DNA of 64,000 bases, taken from contig CAYVDN010000004.1 of NCBI GenBank assembly GCA_964450685.1, forward strand, positions 1-64,000, in the 5' to 3' direction. Shown here in pieces: positions 18,728 through 28,273 of the stretch. The notes below the pieces were generated by a model, which saw only the letters and a list, made by a program, of their open reading frames with translations, did no database searches and had not been told where the DNA came from. Both the position numbers and the translations under genes were made by a program. The DNA is from JBAOHV01 sp964450685. GTDB lineage: Bacteria; Actinomycetota; Acidimicrobiia; Acidimicrobiales; Microtrichaceae. How positions within the stretch are numbered: position 1 is the first letter of the stretch; each line of letters starts with the position of its first letter.

Positions 18728-20956
18728 ATGGCCGACGCAACGAACGAGGAGCCGACGCACCGCGCGCTCGGCCTGACCGACGACGAGTTCGATCAGATCA
18801 GGAACCGTCTCGGCCGCGAGCCGAACCACCTCGAGTTGGCGATGTACTCCGTCATGTGGTCGGAGCACTGTTCGTACAAGAGCTCGCGGATCCACCTCCG
18901 TCGGTTCCCCACGGAGGCGCCGTGGGTGCTGGTCGGCCCCGGCGAGGGTGCCGGTGTCGTGGACGTCGGTGACGGGATCGCCGTGGCGATCCGAATCGAG
19001 AGCCACAACCATCCGTCGGCGATCGAGCCGTACCAAGGCGCCGCCACAGGTGTCGGTGGGATCCTGCGCGACATCTTCTCGATGGGTGCACGTCCGGTCG
19101 CCGTCATGGACCCGCTGCGGTTCGGGCCGCTCGACGATGCGCGGTCGCGCTGGATCGCCGAGGGGGTCGTCTCGGGGATCTCGGGCTACGGCAACTCAGT
19201 GGGCGTGCCCACGATCGGCGGGGAGACGGTCTTCGACGAGTGCTATGCGGACAACCCGCTCGTCAACGTCCTGTGCCTGGGGCTCATGCCGAAAGAGCGG
19301 CTGGTGTTGGGCCGCGCCGAGGGGGTCGGCAACCTGGCGGTGCTGCTCGGCTCGACCACCGGCCGTGACGGAATCGGCGGTGTCTCGGTGCTCGCTTCAG
19401 CAGGCTTCTCTGATGACGAGTCGGATGCCCAGAAGCGCCCCAGCGTCCAGGTGGGTGACCCGTACGAGGAGAAGCGCCTGATCGAGGCGTGCCTGGAGCT
19501 GCTCGACCAGGGCTTGGCGGTCGGTGTCCAGGATCTGGGTGGAGCCGGGATCACCTGCGCCACGTCGGAGACCGCAGCCAAGGGAGGAGCGGGCATGGAC
19601 GTGTTCGTGCAGCGCGTCCCTCAGCGCGAGCCGGGCATGGAACCCTTCGAGATCATGACCTCGGAGTCCCAGGAGCGCATGCTCGCCATCGTCGAACCCG
19701 GCCAGCTCGACCGGGTTCTCGAGATCGCCGAGCGGTGGGAGATCCGCGCGACCGTCATCGGCAAGGTCACCGATTCCGGCTGTCTGCGCGTGCTCAGCGA
19801 CGAGGGCGGCGAGGTGCTCGCGGACGTGCCCGCCAAGTCGCTCGAGGACGAGGCACCGCTGTACGACCGACCCCGTAGCGCTCCGGCCGACCTCGCCGAG
19901 CGCCGGGCGGACGGCGCAGCTTCGCTTCCGGCACCCGACGACGCGGGCGCCGATCTGCTCCAGATGCTCATGGACACGACCTGGGTGTCCAGCCAGTACG
20001 ACCACATGCTCTTCCTCAACACCGTCGAGGGGCCCGGCGGCGATGCCGCCGTGCTGCGTCTCAAGCACCCCGGCAGCGGTGTGGACACAGGGCGGGGCCT
20101 GGCGCTCACCACCGACGGCAACCACCTGTGGTCCGCTGTCGACCCTCGACGGGCGGCTGCGATGACCGTTGCCGAGTCCGTCATGAACCTGGCGGTCGTT
20201 GGCGCTCGTCCCACCGCGTTGGTCAACTGCCTCAACTTCGGCAATCCGGAGCATCCGGAAGTGATGTGGCAGCTGTCCGAGACAGTGGACGGCATGAGCG
20301 AGGCACTCCGTGCGTTCGACGTGCCGTGCATCGGAGGCAACGTCAGCCTCTACAACGAGAGCCGGGGGCAGGACATCGACCCCACGCCGATCGTCGGTGT
20401 GCTGGGTGTGGTCGACGAGCTGGACCGCCGACCGCCGGGTGTTCAGCTGGTCGATGGCGGCCGGCTGCTGCTGGTCGGCGACACAGTGCCCGAGCTGTCC
20501 GGATCCCAGTGGGCCGCCGATCGTGGTCATCGCGGCAGGGGCACGCTGCCCGAGCTCGATCTGGCAGCTGTCGACGCAGCCGCGGGCGTGGTCCGGGAGC
20601 TGGTCGGCGCAGGACTCGTGTTGGGTGCGCACGACGTCTCGCGTGGAGGAGTTGCCCTTGCTCTCGCCGAGATGGCTGTGCGCTCTGGTGTCGGCTTCAA
20701 CGTCGCCCGTATGGCTGATCATGGCGCCCTGTTCTCCGAGTCGTCCGGACGGGCCGTGCTGTGCATCGCTCCCGACCTGCTCCGGTCGGTCCTCGACGTG
20801 CTCGAAGCCCACGGAGTGCCCAACAGTCGGATCGGCGTGGCCGGCGGTGATCGACTCGTCGTGAAGGACCAGTTCGACCTGGGGCTCGACGATGCCGTTG
20901 CCGCCTTCAGGGACAGGCTCCCGAAAGCACTCGGCTCGGGCACGACCCAGGGCTGA
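18728..20956 (+). CDS. purL: FGAM synthase large subunit PurL
   Basis: 742 residues, the small (PurS/PurQ-dependent) form of PurL. It makes FGAM from FGAR, ATP and ammonia. Conserved blocks are MWSEHCSYKSS, ESHNHPSAIEPYQGAATGVGGI, GVQDLGGAGI, ESQERM, VSSQYD near the middle, NCLNFGNPEHPEVMWQ, GGNVSLYNES and GAHDVSRGG in the C-terminal half. No ribosome site precedes the ATG; TAGCTT (18716-18721) lies 6 nt before it, suggesting a leaderless mRNA separate from purSQ. Confidence 0.97.
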   Translation: MADATNEEPTHRALGLTDDEFDQIRNRLGREPNHLELAMYSVMWSEHCSYKSSRIHLRRFPTEAPWVLVGPGEGAGVVDVGDGIAVAIRIESHNHPSAIEPYQGAATGVGGILRDIFSMGARPVAVMDPLRFGPLDDARSRWIAEGVVSGISGYGNSVGVPTIGGETVFDECYADNPLVNVLCLGLMPKERLVLGRAEGVGNLAVLLGSTTGRDGIGGVSVLASAGFSDDESDAQKRPSVQVGDPYEEKRLIEACLELLDQGLAVGVQDLGGAGITCATSETAAKGGAGMDVFVQRVPQREPGMEPFEIMTSESQERMLAIVEPGQLDRVLEIAERWEIRATVIGKVTDSGCLRVLSDEGGEVLADVPAKSLEDEAPLYDRPRSAPADLAERRADGAASLPAPDDAGADLLQMLMDTTWVSSQYDHMLFLNTVEGPGGDAAVLRLKHPGSGVDTGRGLALTTDGNHLWSAVDPRRAAAMTVAESVMNLAVVGARPTALVNCLNFGNPEHPEVMWQLSETVDGMSEALRAFDVPCIGGNVSLYNESRGQDIDPTPIVGVLGVVDELDRRPPGVQLVDGGRLLLVGDTVPELSGSQWAADRGHRGRGTLPELDLAAVDAAAGVVRELVGAGLVLGAHDVSRGGVALALAEMAVRSGVGFNVARMADHGALFSESSGRAVLCIAPDLLRSVLDVLEAHGVPNSRIGVAGGDRLVVKDQFDLGLDDAVAAFRDRLPKALGSGTTQG

Positions 20957-21020
20957 GCCACCACGACTCCTGCTGGCCAGCACTGGTGCATACCATCCAG
21001 CGGGTGGGAAGAGGACAGCG

Positions 21021-23237
21021 ATGACCGGCGCGGCCGCGGCACCCCTACGAACGGGTACAGCCGGGGGGCTTCGAGCAGTTTCGGTGCTCGTCGTCGCCCT
21101 TGTCCTGACATCGTGTCTCGGTCCGGGCGACCCGGATCCGACCGGCGACAACCCCTTCGGGTCGCTCGACTCGATCGTCGCGGACGGCGACGGTATCCGC
21201 ATGCGCGGCTGGGCGATAGACCCGAGCACCGCCGAACCCGTCACCGTCACCGCCTGGCGGGACGGCAGACGTGTCGACGTAGTTGCCGACCTGGCACGTC
21301 CGGATGTCGGTCGCATCTATCCGGGCCACGGCCAGAGACACGGCTACGACTTCCGCTACGGCGGCCTCGGACCCGGGGTACACACGATCTGTGTGGCGGT
21401 CGACAACGTCGGGCGGGGTGAGCACACACGGGTTCTGGGCTGCGCAGATGTGTCCGTCACGTGGAGCCCGTTCGGGCGCTGGGAGGAGCTGAGCGCGAAC
21501 GACGGTCGTGTGCGGGTGAGCGGCTGGGCGCGAGATCCGGACACGACATCGCCGATCCAGGTCGGTGTGGTGCTCGACGGAGCTGTGGTGTCGGTGGTGC
21601 GCGCTGACTCCAACTCGTCGGCCGTGCCGTCGGCGACCGGACTCGGAGACGGCCGTGGCTTCACCCTGGGTTTCCCTGCCACGCCCGGACAACACGACAT
21701 CTGTCTGGTGATGGGAAACGTCGGCAGCGGAGTTGACACCTGGTTGGACTGCAGGACGGTGGTCGTGCCCGAACAGGCGACAGACCGCAGGCCGTCGGGG
21801 TCGCTGACCTCGGTGGAGCCGACCAGCCGGACCGCCCTCCGGGTGCGTGGCACGGCCACCGATCCTGACAGCTCCGGTGCGGTAGCTGTCAGACTCCGGG
21901 TAACAGGTGCGTACGAGAACCGCACGGTGACGGTGTCCACCGGGGGAGACGGATCGTTCGACGTGACCGTCAGCAGCCTGAGCGACGGCGCCTTCGAGAT
22001 CTGTCCGGTTCTCGTCGACGTGGCCTCCGTTGCGGTCGTCCCGGGATCAGTGGTCGGTGACCGCACGTTGCCGTGCGGTTCGGTGGTGCTGGGCGTGGAC
22101 GGGCTCGGCACGACGGGCACGGCCGGCACCACGGGCACAGTCGGGCCGGCCCCGGGCCATGTCAACGAGCGCGTGGACCGTGACGGCGGAATCAGCGTTC
22201 AGCTGTTCGACGGCACAGTCCTCTGGCTCTTCGGCGACAGCCTCGAGCGCGACGCTGCGGGGAACGACCTCTACTTCCGTCACAACACGGCCGCGCTGGC
22301 GACAGCAGCCGAGCCGGCTGTCACCCGTGACGCCGTCGTGAGCGGTGCTCCGGTCGAGTTCGTCACCCCGTCTTCCGAGCACGAAGCAGCCATGGAATGC
22401 CCTGCCGACCGGCCGGTGAGCGGTTTGTGGCCGATGTCCGCCTCGGCCGGAACCCGCTCGGGTACGACTCAGCGGGTCGTCGTGTTCTTCGCGAACATGT
22501 GCATGGGAGGGCCGGGCGAGTTCGAGGACCATGGCGTCGCGGTCGTCGAGTGGACCTATCGGGCAGGTGTGACCACAGCGGGATCGGTGCTGACCGGGCA
22601 CCTACTGGACGACTTCCTCTTCGAGGACGTGGACGGGCCCGAGTGGGGCAGCGCTTCCTTGACCAGGTTCGAGGACGGCCAGGACTTCGTCTACGGCTAC
22701 GACTGTGGTTCGCCCATACCGACAGGCGGTGTCCAGTACCCGAACGAGTGGGGTAGCTGCACTGTCGGGCGGGTCCCAGCGACGAGCGTCCACGACGAGT
22801 CGTCCTGGCGGTGGTGGGACGGATCGGCCTGGAACTCCGACCGCGGGTCGGCAGCATCCATGATCGGCATCCCCGATCCGTCATCCGACACTGACTCCAA
22901 GGCGCCGGTGTCGGCCTTCAACGTCGCCTGGGACTCCACCTTCGCCCGCTACGTGATGGCCTACAGCCCGTGGCCCGGCTACACGAGCGAAGTGATGCTG
23001 CGTGTGGCTCGCAGCCCCGTCGGACCCTGGAGCGAACCCGTGTCCGTGCAGATGACGGGCTGTTCGGACCAGGTCGGCTCGACCAGCTATCTCTGCTACG
23101 CGGCTGGATCGCACCTGGCGCTGGGCTCCTCGGGAAGCATCGGGCTCGGCTACTACGACCAGCTCATATCTTCCGCACCTCTGCGCGGCTCCTATCGATA
23201 CGCGCGGGTTCCCCTGCGAGTCGTCGCTCTCGGCTGA
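21021..23237 (+). CDS. Secreted lipoprotein with three Ig-like repeats and a C-terminal propeller-like domain
   Basis: 738 residues. The lipobox LTSC places the lipidated cysteine at residue 32. Three repeats of about 100 residues follow (about 46-145, 150-250, 259-356). The first two share an R(M/V)xGWAxDP opening, an H-x-I-C strand and a V-x-N-V-G turn; the third is more divergent. I have seen this type of repeat in extracellular actinobacterial proteins. After a Gly/Thr linker, residues 380-738 carry repeated aromatic-rich strands (LWLFGDSLER, FRHNTAALA, FVYGYDCGS, FARYVMAYSPWPGYTSEVMLRVARS), compatible with a glycosidase-like beta-propeller (DUF4185/GH43-like; inferred). Likely surface anchored and polysaccharide or surface binding. 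The ATG at 21021 follows GAGGA. It interrupts the purine cluster. Confidence 0.7.
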   Translation: MTGAAAAPLRTGTAGGLRAVSVLVVALVLTSCLGPGDPDPTGDNPFGSLDSIVADGDGIRMRGWAIDPSTAEPVTVTAWRDGRRVDVVADLARPDVGRIYPGHGQRHGYDFRYGGLGPGVHTICVAVDNVGRGEHTRVLGCADVSVTWSPFGRWEELSANDGRVRVSGWARDPDTTSPIQVGVVLDGAVVSVVRADSNSSAVPSATGLGDGRGFTLGFPATPGQHDICLVMGNVGSGVDTWLDCRTVVVPEQATDRRPSGSLTSVEPTSRTALRVRGTATDPDSSGAVAVRLRVTGAYENRTVTVSTGGDGSFDVTVSSLSDGAFEICPVLVDVASVAVVPGSVVGDRTLPCGSVVLGVDGLGTTGTAGTTGTVGPAPGHVNERVDRDGGISVQLFDGTVLWLFGDSLERDAAGNDLYFRHNTAALATAAEPAVTRDAVVSGAPVEFVTPSSEHEAAMECPADRPVSGLWPMSASAGTRSGTTQRVVVFFANMCMGGPGEFEDHGVAVVEWTYRAGVTTAGSVLTGHLLDDFLFEDVDGPEWGSASLTRFEDGQDFVYGYDCGSPIPTGGVQYPNEWGSCTVGRVPATSVHDESSWRWWDGSAWNSDRGSAASMIGIPDPSSDTDSKAPVSAFNVAWDSTFARYVMAYSPWPGYTSEVMLRVARSPVGPWSEPVSVQMTGCSDQVGSTSYLCYAAGSHLALGSSGSIGLGYYDQLISSAPLRGSYRYARVPLRVVALG

Positions 23238-23259
23238 GCCGCAGTGGGAAGCTTGGCCG

Positions 23260-24156
23260 GTGACCACAGGTCGTTTCGCGCCGACGCCGTCCGGCGACCT
23301 GCATCTGGGCAACCTGCGAACGGCTCTGCTCGCCTGGTGCTTCGCCCGCTCGGTCGGTGGGAGATTCCTCATCCGCATCGAGGATCTGACCACCGGCGCA
23401 ACACCGCGTCGTGTCGCCGAGCAGCTCGAGGACCTGTCGGCGATCGGAGTTGATCACGACCCACCGATCCTCGCCCAGTCGGAACGCACGAAGCGCTATG
23501 ACGATGTGCTCCAGCGTCTGACCGATGAGGGTCTGACCTACCCCTGCTTCTGCTCGCGGCGCGACATCCGGGAGGCGGCACAGGCTCCCCATGGCGAGTC
23601 GACCGAGGGTCGCTACCCCGGCACGTGTCGTGACCTCGGTGCCGTCGAGCTGGCCGAGCGGGGCGCCCACGGTCGTCCACCAGCGTTGCGTCTGAGGGCC
23701 GACGACTCGCATGTCGAGGTCGTGGACCGCCTGCTCGGCTCGATAGGTGGCGTGGTCGACGACTTCGTGATCCGTCGTGCGGATGGCGTCGCGGCTTACA
23801 ACCTCGCGGTCGTGGTCGACGACGCCGACCAGCGCGTGGACCAGGTCGTACGAGGTGAGGACCTGGCTGCGACGACACCGCGACAGGTGCTGCTGCAGCG
23901 GCTGCTCGGTCTGCCGACACCGGAGTACGTGCACGTGCCGCTGGTGCTCGGGGCTGACGGTGAGCGGCTGGCCAAACGTCACGGGGCTGTGACGCTGCGA
24001 GACCAACTGGGCGGCGGTCGTAGCGTCGAGGCGGTGGTCGGATCGCTCGCCGCGTCGTGCGGTCTGGCCTCTCCGGGCGAGGAGTTGGACGCCGTCGGGG
24101 TGCTCGAACGCTTCGACCCCGATGCCCTCGCGATCAGCGGCCGGGTGCCCGACTGA
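23260..24156 (+). CDS. gluQ: Glutamyl-Q tRNA(Asp) synthetase GluQ
   Basis: 298 residues, about the size of GluQ and far shorter than GltX. It carries the class I HIGH-type motif as HLGN (LHLGNLRTALLAW), YPCFCSRRDI with zinc-type cysteines, and a KMSK-type loop LAKRHGA. It lacks the anticodon-binding C-terminal part. GluQ attaches glutamate to queuosine in tRNA-Asp, and a tRNA-Asp(GTC) gene occurs at 33200-33277. The start is GTG 23260. purF begins at the base directly after its stop. Confidence 0.88.
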   Translation: MTTGRFAPTPSGDLHLGNLRTALLAWCFARSVGGRFLIRIEDLTTGATPRRVAEQLEDLSAIGVDHDPPILAQSERTKRYDDVLQRLTDEGLTYPCFCSRRDIREAAQAPHGESTEGRYPGTCRDLGAVELAERGAHGRPPALRLRADDSHVEVVDRLLGSIGGVVDDFVIRRADGVAAYNLAVVVDDADQRVDQVVRGEDLAATTPRQVLLQRLLGLPTPEYVHVPLVLGADGERLAKRHGAVTLRDQLGGGRSVEAVVGSLAASCGLASPGEELDAVGVLERFDPDALAISGRVPD

Positions 24157-25812
24157 GTGACCAACCGCCCGATGTGCCACGATGGGCTCGTGCACCGCCT
24201 GCCCGACCCGGCCGACGAGCTCCCCGCCTGCGACGTACAGGTGCCGACCGACCCCGACGACGGCAAGCCCAGAGAGGCGTGCGGGGTCTTCGGGGTGTAC
24301 GCACCGGGTATGCCCGTGCCGCACCTGGCGTACCTCGGCATCTACGCGCTTCAGCACCGCGGCCAGGAATCCGCTGGCATCGCAACCAGCGACGGCCACC
24401 ACCTCACGGTCGTGAAGGACATGGGCCTGGTCTCCAACGTGTTCGACGACCGGACCCTTGCAGCTCTCGACGGTGACCTTGCGATCGGCCACACCCGCTA
24501 CTCGACCACCGGTTCGAGCATGTGGAAGAACTCCCAGCCGATCTACCGCGACGTGGGCGAGTCACAGTTCGCGCTCGCTCACAACGGCAATCTGGTCAAC
24601 ACCGCCGCTTTGGCCGAGGACGCCGGCATGCTCGCCGGCACGGTCTCGAGCGACACCGAAGCCATGGCCGAGCAGATTGCGCTCGCGTGCGACCGTCTCG
24701 ACGGGGCAGACGACCTTCTCGAGCGGGCACTGATGCAGGTGCTGCCGCGATTTGAAGGAGCGTTCTCTCTCACGTTGCTGGATGCCAGGCACCTGATCGG
24801 TGTGCGCGACCCCCGCGGCTTCCGTCCCCTCTGCCTGGGCAAGCTCGACGCGGGCTGGGTCCTCGCCTCCGAGACTCCGGCACTCGACACGGTGGGAGCA
24901 CATTTCGTGCGCGAGCTGGATCCGGGCGAGATGGTCGTCATCGACGCCGACGGGGTCAGGTCGCTGAGGCCGTTCGACAACGTCGAGGTCGACCCCAAGC
25001 TCTGCCTCTTCGAGTTCGTCTACTTCGCCAGACCCGACTCGCAGCTCTACGGTCGCAACGTCCACCAGGCACGCGTGCGCATGGGCGAACAGCTCGCGGC
25101 GCAGGCACCCGTCGACGCCGACATGGTCATGGGTGTTCCCGAGTCCGGCCTGCCGGCGGCTGAGGGCTTCGCCCGTCGATCGGGGATCCCATTCGGCCAC
25201 GGGCTGGTCAAGAATCGCTACATCGGGCGCACGTTCATCGCTCCGAGCCAGGAGCTTCGTGCGCTCGGCGTACGGATGAAGCTCAACCCGCTGCGCGAGA
25301 ACATCGAGGGCCAGCGACTCGTGGTCGTCGACGACTCGATCGTGCGTGGCACGACCACCAAGGCGATGGTCGAGATGCTGCGTGCCGCAGGCGCTGCCGA
25401 AGTGCACATGCGCATCTCTTCGCCGCCGTACCGCTGGCCCTGCTTCTACGGGATGGACACCGGCTCGCGCGGTCAGCTCCTCGCCGCGAACATGGAGATC
25501 GACGAGATCCGCAGTTATCTGGACGTCGACACGTTGGCCTACCTGACACTCGACGGACTCGTGACTGCCATCGGCGCCCCCGGTGCAGGGTTCTGCAACG
25601 CCTGTCTGACAGGGGAGTACCCGGTCGAGATCACCCCGGGAGCAGCCCGAGGTGACCTACCCGGCGAGTCGGCCGCACCTGCCGAGCAGCCCGGCGAGGT
25701 GACCCTCTCGCTGCTCGAGGGATTCGGCGACGGCGCTGAAGCGGCGATGCTCCCCGCGGACGAGGCCGCCAGGCGACGCTCCGACGACAACGAGGACGTG
25801 CTCGGTGGGTGA
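24157..25812 (+). CDS. purF: Amidophosphoribosyltransferase PurF
   Basis: 551 residues. It makes phosphoribosylamine from PRPP and glutamine, step 1 of the pathway. After a propeptide of about 41 residues, EACGVFG exposes the catalytic Cys (residue 42) of the Ntn-type glutaminase domain. The PRPP loop is VVVDDSIVRGTTT. Cysteines in PKLCLF, WPCFYG and FCNAC match those that hold the [4Fe-4S] cluster of Bacillus-type PurF. It starts at the base after the gluQ stop (GTG 24157; ATG 24172 is an alternative) and overlaps purM by 8 nt. Confidence 0.96.
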   Translation: MTNRPMCHDGLVHRLPDPADELPACDVQVPTDPDDGKPREACGVFGVYAPGMPVPHLAYLGIYALQHRGQESAGIATSDGHHLTVVKDMGLVSNVFDDRTLAALDGDLAIGHTRYSTTGSSMWKNSQPIYRDVGESQFALAHNGNLVNTAALAEDAGMLAGTVSSDTEAMAEQIALACDRLDGADDLLERALMQVLPRFEGAFSLTLLDARHLIGVRDPRGFRPLCLGKLDAGWVLASETPALDTVGAHFVRELDPGEMVVIDADGVRSLRPFDNVEVDPKLCLFEFVYFARPDSQLYGRNVHQARVRMGEQLAAQAPVDADMVMGVPESGLPAAEGFARRSGIPFGHGLVKNRYIGRTFIAPSQELRALGVRMKLNPLRENIEGQRLVVVDDSIVRGTTTKAMVEMLRAAGAAEVHMRISSPPYRWPCFYGMDTGSRGQLLAANMEIDEIRSYLDVDTLAYLTLDGLVTAIGAPGAGFCNACLTGEYPVEITPGAARGDLPGESAAPAEQPGEVTLSLLEGFGDGAEAAMLPADEAARRRSDDNEDVLGG

Positions 25813-26842
25813 GACCTATGAAGCTGCCGGCGTCTCGATCGGCGCCGGCGAGGCGGCCGTCGACGCCATCAAATCGGATGTTCGCTCGACGTTCAGGCCC
25901 GAGGTGATCGGCGACATCGGCGGCTTCGGTGGCCTGTTCCGATTCGACCAGAGCCGCTATCGAGACCCCGTGCTCGTCTCGTCGACCGACGGGGTGGGGA
26001 CGAAGGCCAACGTGGCAACAGCGGTGGGACGATTCGACTCGATCGGGCTCGACCTGGTCGCCATGTGCGTCGACGACCTCGTCTGCACCGGTGCCGAGCC
26101 GCTCTTCTTCCTCGACTACATATCGGTCGGTCATCTCGACCCTGCTCACGCGCAGCAGTTGGTCGCAGGCGTTGCCGAAGGCTGTCGCCAGGCCGGCTGT
26201 GCGCTGATCGGCGGCGAGATGGCCGAGCATCCGGGGATGATGGCTCCCGGGGAGTTCGACCTCGTCGGCTTCGCTGTGGGCGTGGTCGACCGGGACCGGA
26301 TGATCACCGGCGAAGACGTGTGCGAAGGCGACGTGCTGATCGGTCTGCCGTCACCTGGTCTGCGCTCCAACGGCTACTCACTCGCACGGCGTCTCGTGTT
26401 CGATGTCGCCGGCCGTACCGTCGACGACCCTGCGTGGGACTCGTCCGACGCCCCGACTGTCGGCGACGAGTTGCTGATTCCGTCGGTGATCTACGCCCCG
26501 GCGATCCGATCGCTGATCGAGGGGGTAGAGGTGCACTCGGTCGCCCACATCACCGGCGGCGGCCTCCCCGGCAACCTGAACAGGGTGATCGGTGCGAACA
26601 GCGACGCGCTGGTCGACCCCGGGTCGTGGGAGTGGCCCCGGATCTTCACCGAACTCCAGCGCATCGGTGACATCTCGCTCGACGAGATGCGCAAGGTGTT
26701 CAACCTGGGTGTGGGAATGGTGGTCGTCGTGCCACCCGAGGCTGCTGACGATGCGATCCGATCCCTGACCGACTCCGGCCACCAGGCCCGTCGTATCGGC
26801 GAGGTGGTCCCCGGAACGGGCGTAGTGCGCTTCGCTGACTGA
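25805..26842 (+). CDS. purM: AIR synthetase PurM
   Basis: 345 residues. It converts FGAM to AIR with ATP. TYEAAGVSIGAGEAAVDAIK begins the protein; STDGVGTKANVA is the conserved metal/ATP segment, GGEMAEHPGMM and SPGLRSNGYSLAR follow, and HITGGGLPGNLNRV and FNLGVGM close it. All are PurM signatures. The GTG at 25805 lies within the end of purF, so the two are coupled. It is the last purine gene of the block. Confidence 0.97.
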   Translation: MGETYEAAGVSIGAGEAAVDAIKSDVRSTFRPEVIGDIGGFGGLFRFDQSRYRDPVLVSSTDGVGTKANVATAVGRFDSIGLDLVAMCVDDLVCTGAEPLFFLDYISVGHLDPAHAQQLVAGVAEGCRQAGCALIGGEMAEHPGMMAPGEFDLVGFAVGVVDRDRMITGEDVCEGDVLIGLPSPGLRSNGYSLARRLVFDVAGRTVDDPAWDSSDAPTVGDELLIPSVIYAPAIRSLIEGVEVHSVAHITGGGLPGNLNRVIGANSDALVDPGSWEWPRIFTELQRIGDISLDEMRKVFNLGVGMVVVVPPEAADDAIRSLTDSGHQARRIGEVVPGTGVVRFAD

Positions 26843-26896
26843 CGTGGCTCCCCTCGGGGATGCCAGGATCAGCGGATCGAGATCAGGGGGGAACCG

Positions 26897-28042
26897 ATGA
26901 CCGATCACAGCTCCGCTATGCCGTTCAGTGAGCCACCTGCGCACGGGTCGCTCAGCTCCTGGGATGACTACCCGGTGCACCAGGCCGCCGAGACGATCCG
27001 CCACGTGGTCACCAGCGACCGCAACTTCTACGACCGCTACTACTTCAACTGCCACCACAACGACGGCGACGCCGTGGCGATCTTCGGTCTCGGCCAGTAC
27101 CCCAACCTGGCGGTCCAGGACGCGTTCATCTGCGTCGTCCAGGGGACATCGCACAAGGTGCTGCGTGCGTCACGCGAGCTGGGCGACCGGATGGACACCT
27201 CGGTCGGGCCGATCCGGGTAGAGGTCGTCCGCCCCCTCGAGGAGCTTCGTTTCGTGGTCGAACCCAACGATCACGGCATCACAGCCGACCTGACCTGGGT
27301 CGGGAGCATCCCTGCGTTCGAGGAACCACGTCAGTACATCCGCAAGCACGGGCGGGTCCTGTTCGACACGATGCGCCTGGCGCAGACCGGCAAGTGGGCC
27401 GGCACGATCACCGTCGGCGAAAGCACCTTCGAGGTGACCCCCGACAAGTGGTGGGGGACACGAGATCGCAGCTGGGGCGTTCGACCGGTTGGTGAGGAGG
27501 AGCCCGCGGGCATACGCACCGACGGGCAGATGGTCGGCATGTGGAACTACGCACCGATGCAGTTCGACGACCATTCGATCCACTACATGATCAACGAGCT
27601 CAGCGACGGCACGCGTGCCATCGAGGAGGCGACGAGGATCTGGAACGATCCGGCCCGACCCGTCGAGCACCTGGGCCGTCCCGAGCACCGGGCTGTCGTC
27701 ACTCCGGGCACGCGCAGGATCGAGTCGTCGGTGCTGTCGTTCCCCGACGCGCCCGGTGGTCCGCTCGAGATCGCAGTGACCCCACTGCTCGACTGCTGGC
27801 TGCTGGTCGGGACCGGCTACGGCATCGAACCCGACTGGCGCTTCGGTATGTACCAGGGGCCACTGGTCGTGCAGGGCGTCGACGTCGACTACGTGCGAGA
27901 CCGGGACCGGCTGTTCGGCCTGGTCGACCAGGTGGCCCGCTTCGAGCAGTCGAACGGTGCTGTCGGCTACGGCCTGCACGAGTTCTTCTTCATCGGTGAC
28001 TACGAACGCTACGGCCTGGTCGGCTGGGACCCCGCGCCCTGA
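26897..28042 (+). CDS. Lipocalin-like (AttH/CrtC-type) protein of unknown function
   Basis: 381 residues, soluble, no signal peptide, beta-rich with many Trp/Tyr/Gly. WWGTRDRSWGVRPVG resembles the DRSWG signature found in proteins related to hydroxyneurosporene synthase and AttH, which have two lipocalin-like barrels. Such proteins are often found in actinobacteria that degrade steroids or terpenoids, but I know no tested reaction. GGGGGGA just before the ATG is the ribosome site. Complete: its stop lies 11 bases before the low-complexity assembly gap. Confidence 0.6.
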   Translation: MTDHSSAMPFSEPPAHGSLSSWDDYPVHQAAETIRHVVTSDRNFYDRYYFNCHHNDGDAVAIFGLGQYPNLAVQDAFICVVQGTSHKVLRASRELGDRMDTSVGPIRVEVVRPLEELRFVVEPNDHGITADLTWVGSIPAFEEPRQYIRKHGRVLFDTMRLAQTGKWAGTITVGESTFEVTPDKWWGTRDRSWGVRPVGEEEPAGIRTDGQMVGMWNYAPMQFDDHSIHYMINELSDGTRAIEEATRIWNDPARPVEHLGRPEHRAVVTPGTRRIESSVLSFPDAPGGPLEIAVTPLLDCWLLVGTGYGIEPDWRFGMYQGPLVVQGVDVDYVRDRDRLFGLVDQVARFEQSNGAVGYGLHEFFFIGDYERYGLVGWDPAP

Positions 28043-28273
28043 CACGAACAAGCGTTCTGTGGTGGGGGGGGGGGGGGGGCCCCCCCGGCCCCCCCCCCAC
28101 ACCCCGGGGGGTTGGGGCGGGGGAGAGGGGGNNNNNNNNNNCCCCCCCCCCAACCACCCCCGGGGCCCGCCGCGCCCCCGCCCGCCCCCCCCCCCCCCCC
28201 CCCCCACCACAGAACGGGTCGGATAGGGCCTGCTTCGTGTCGGGCCACATCGCGGCATTAGCCTTGCCCCGCT
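28043..28273. other. Gene-less stretch with assembly gap (10 N) in G/C homopolymers
   Basis: From 28065 the sequence is nearly pure G, then C- and G-runs, 10 Ns (28132-28141) and more C-runs up to 28205. The unique sequence CGTTCTGTGGTG before the runs reappears as its reverse complement at 28206-28216 after them, so the gap is framed by an inverted repeat. This looks like a misassembled join with poly-G reads, and the true distance between the flanking genes is unknown. The end of the stretch (28259-28264, TAGCCT) is a possible -10 for the next gene, 9 nt before its ATG. Confidence 0.85.

Noticed and set aside
19397..21316. 639-codon minus-strand frame opposite purL
   Set aside because: Antisense to conserved purL; composition (Arg/His/Gly-rich) is that of a shadow frame.
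28061..28216. G/C-run inverted repeat as a giant terminator or G-quadruplex element
   Set aside because: It contains Ns and homopolymers typical of failed assembly.
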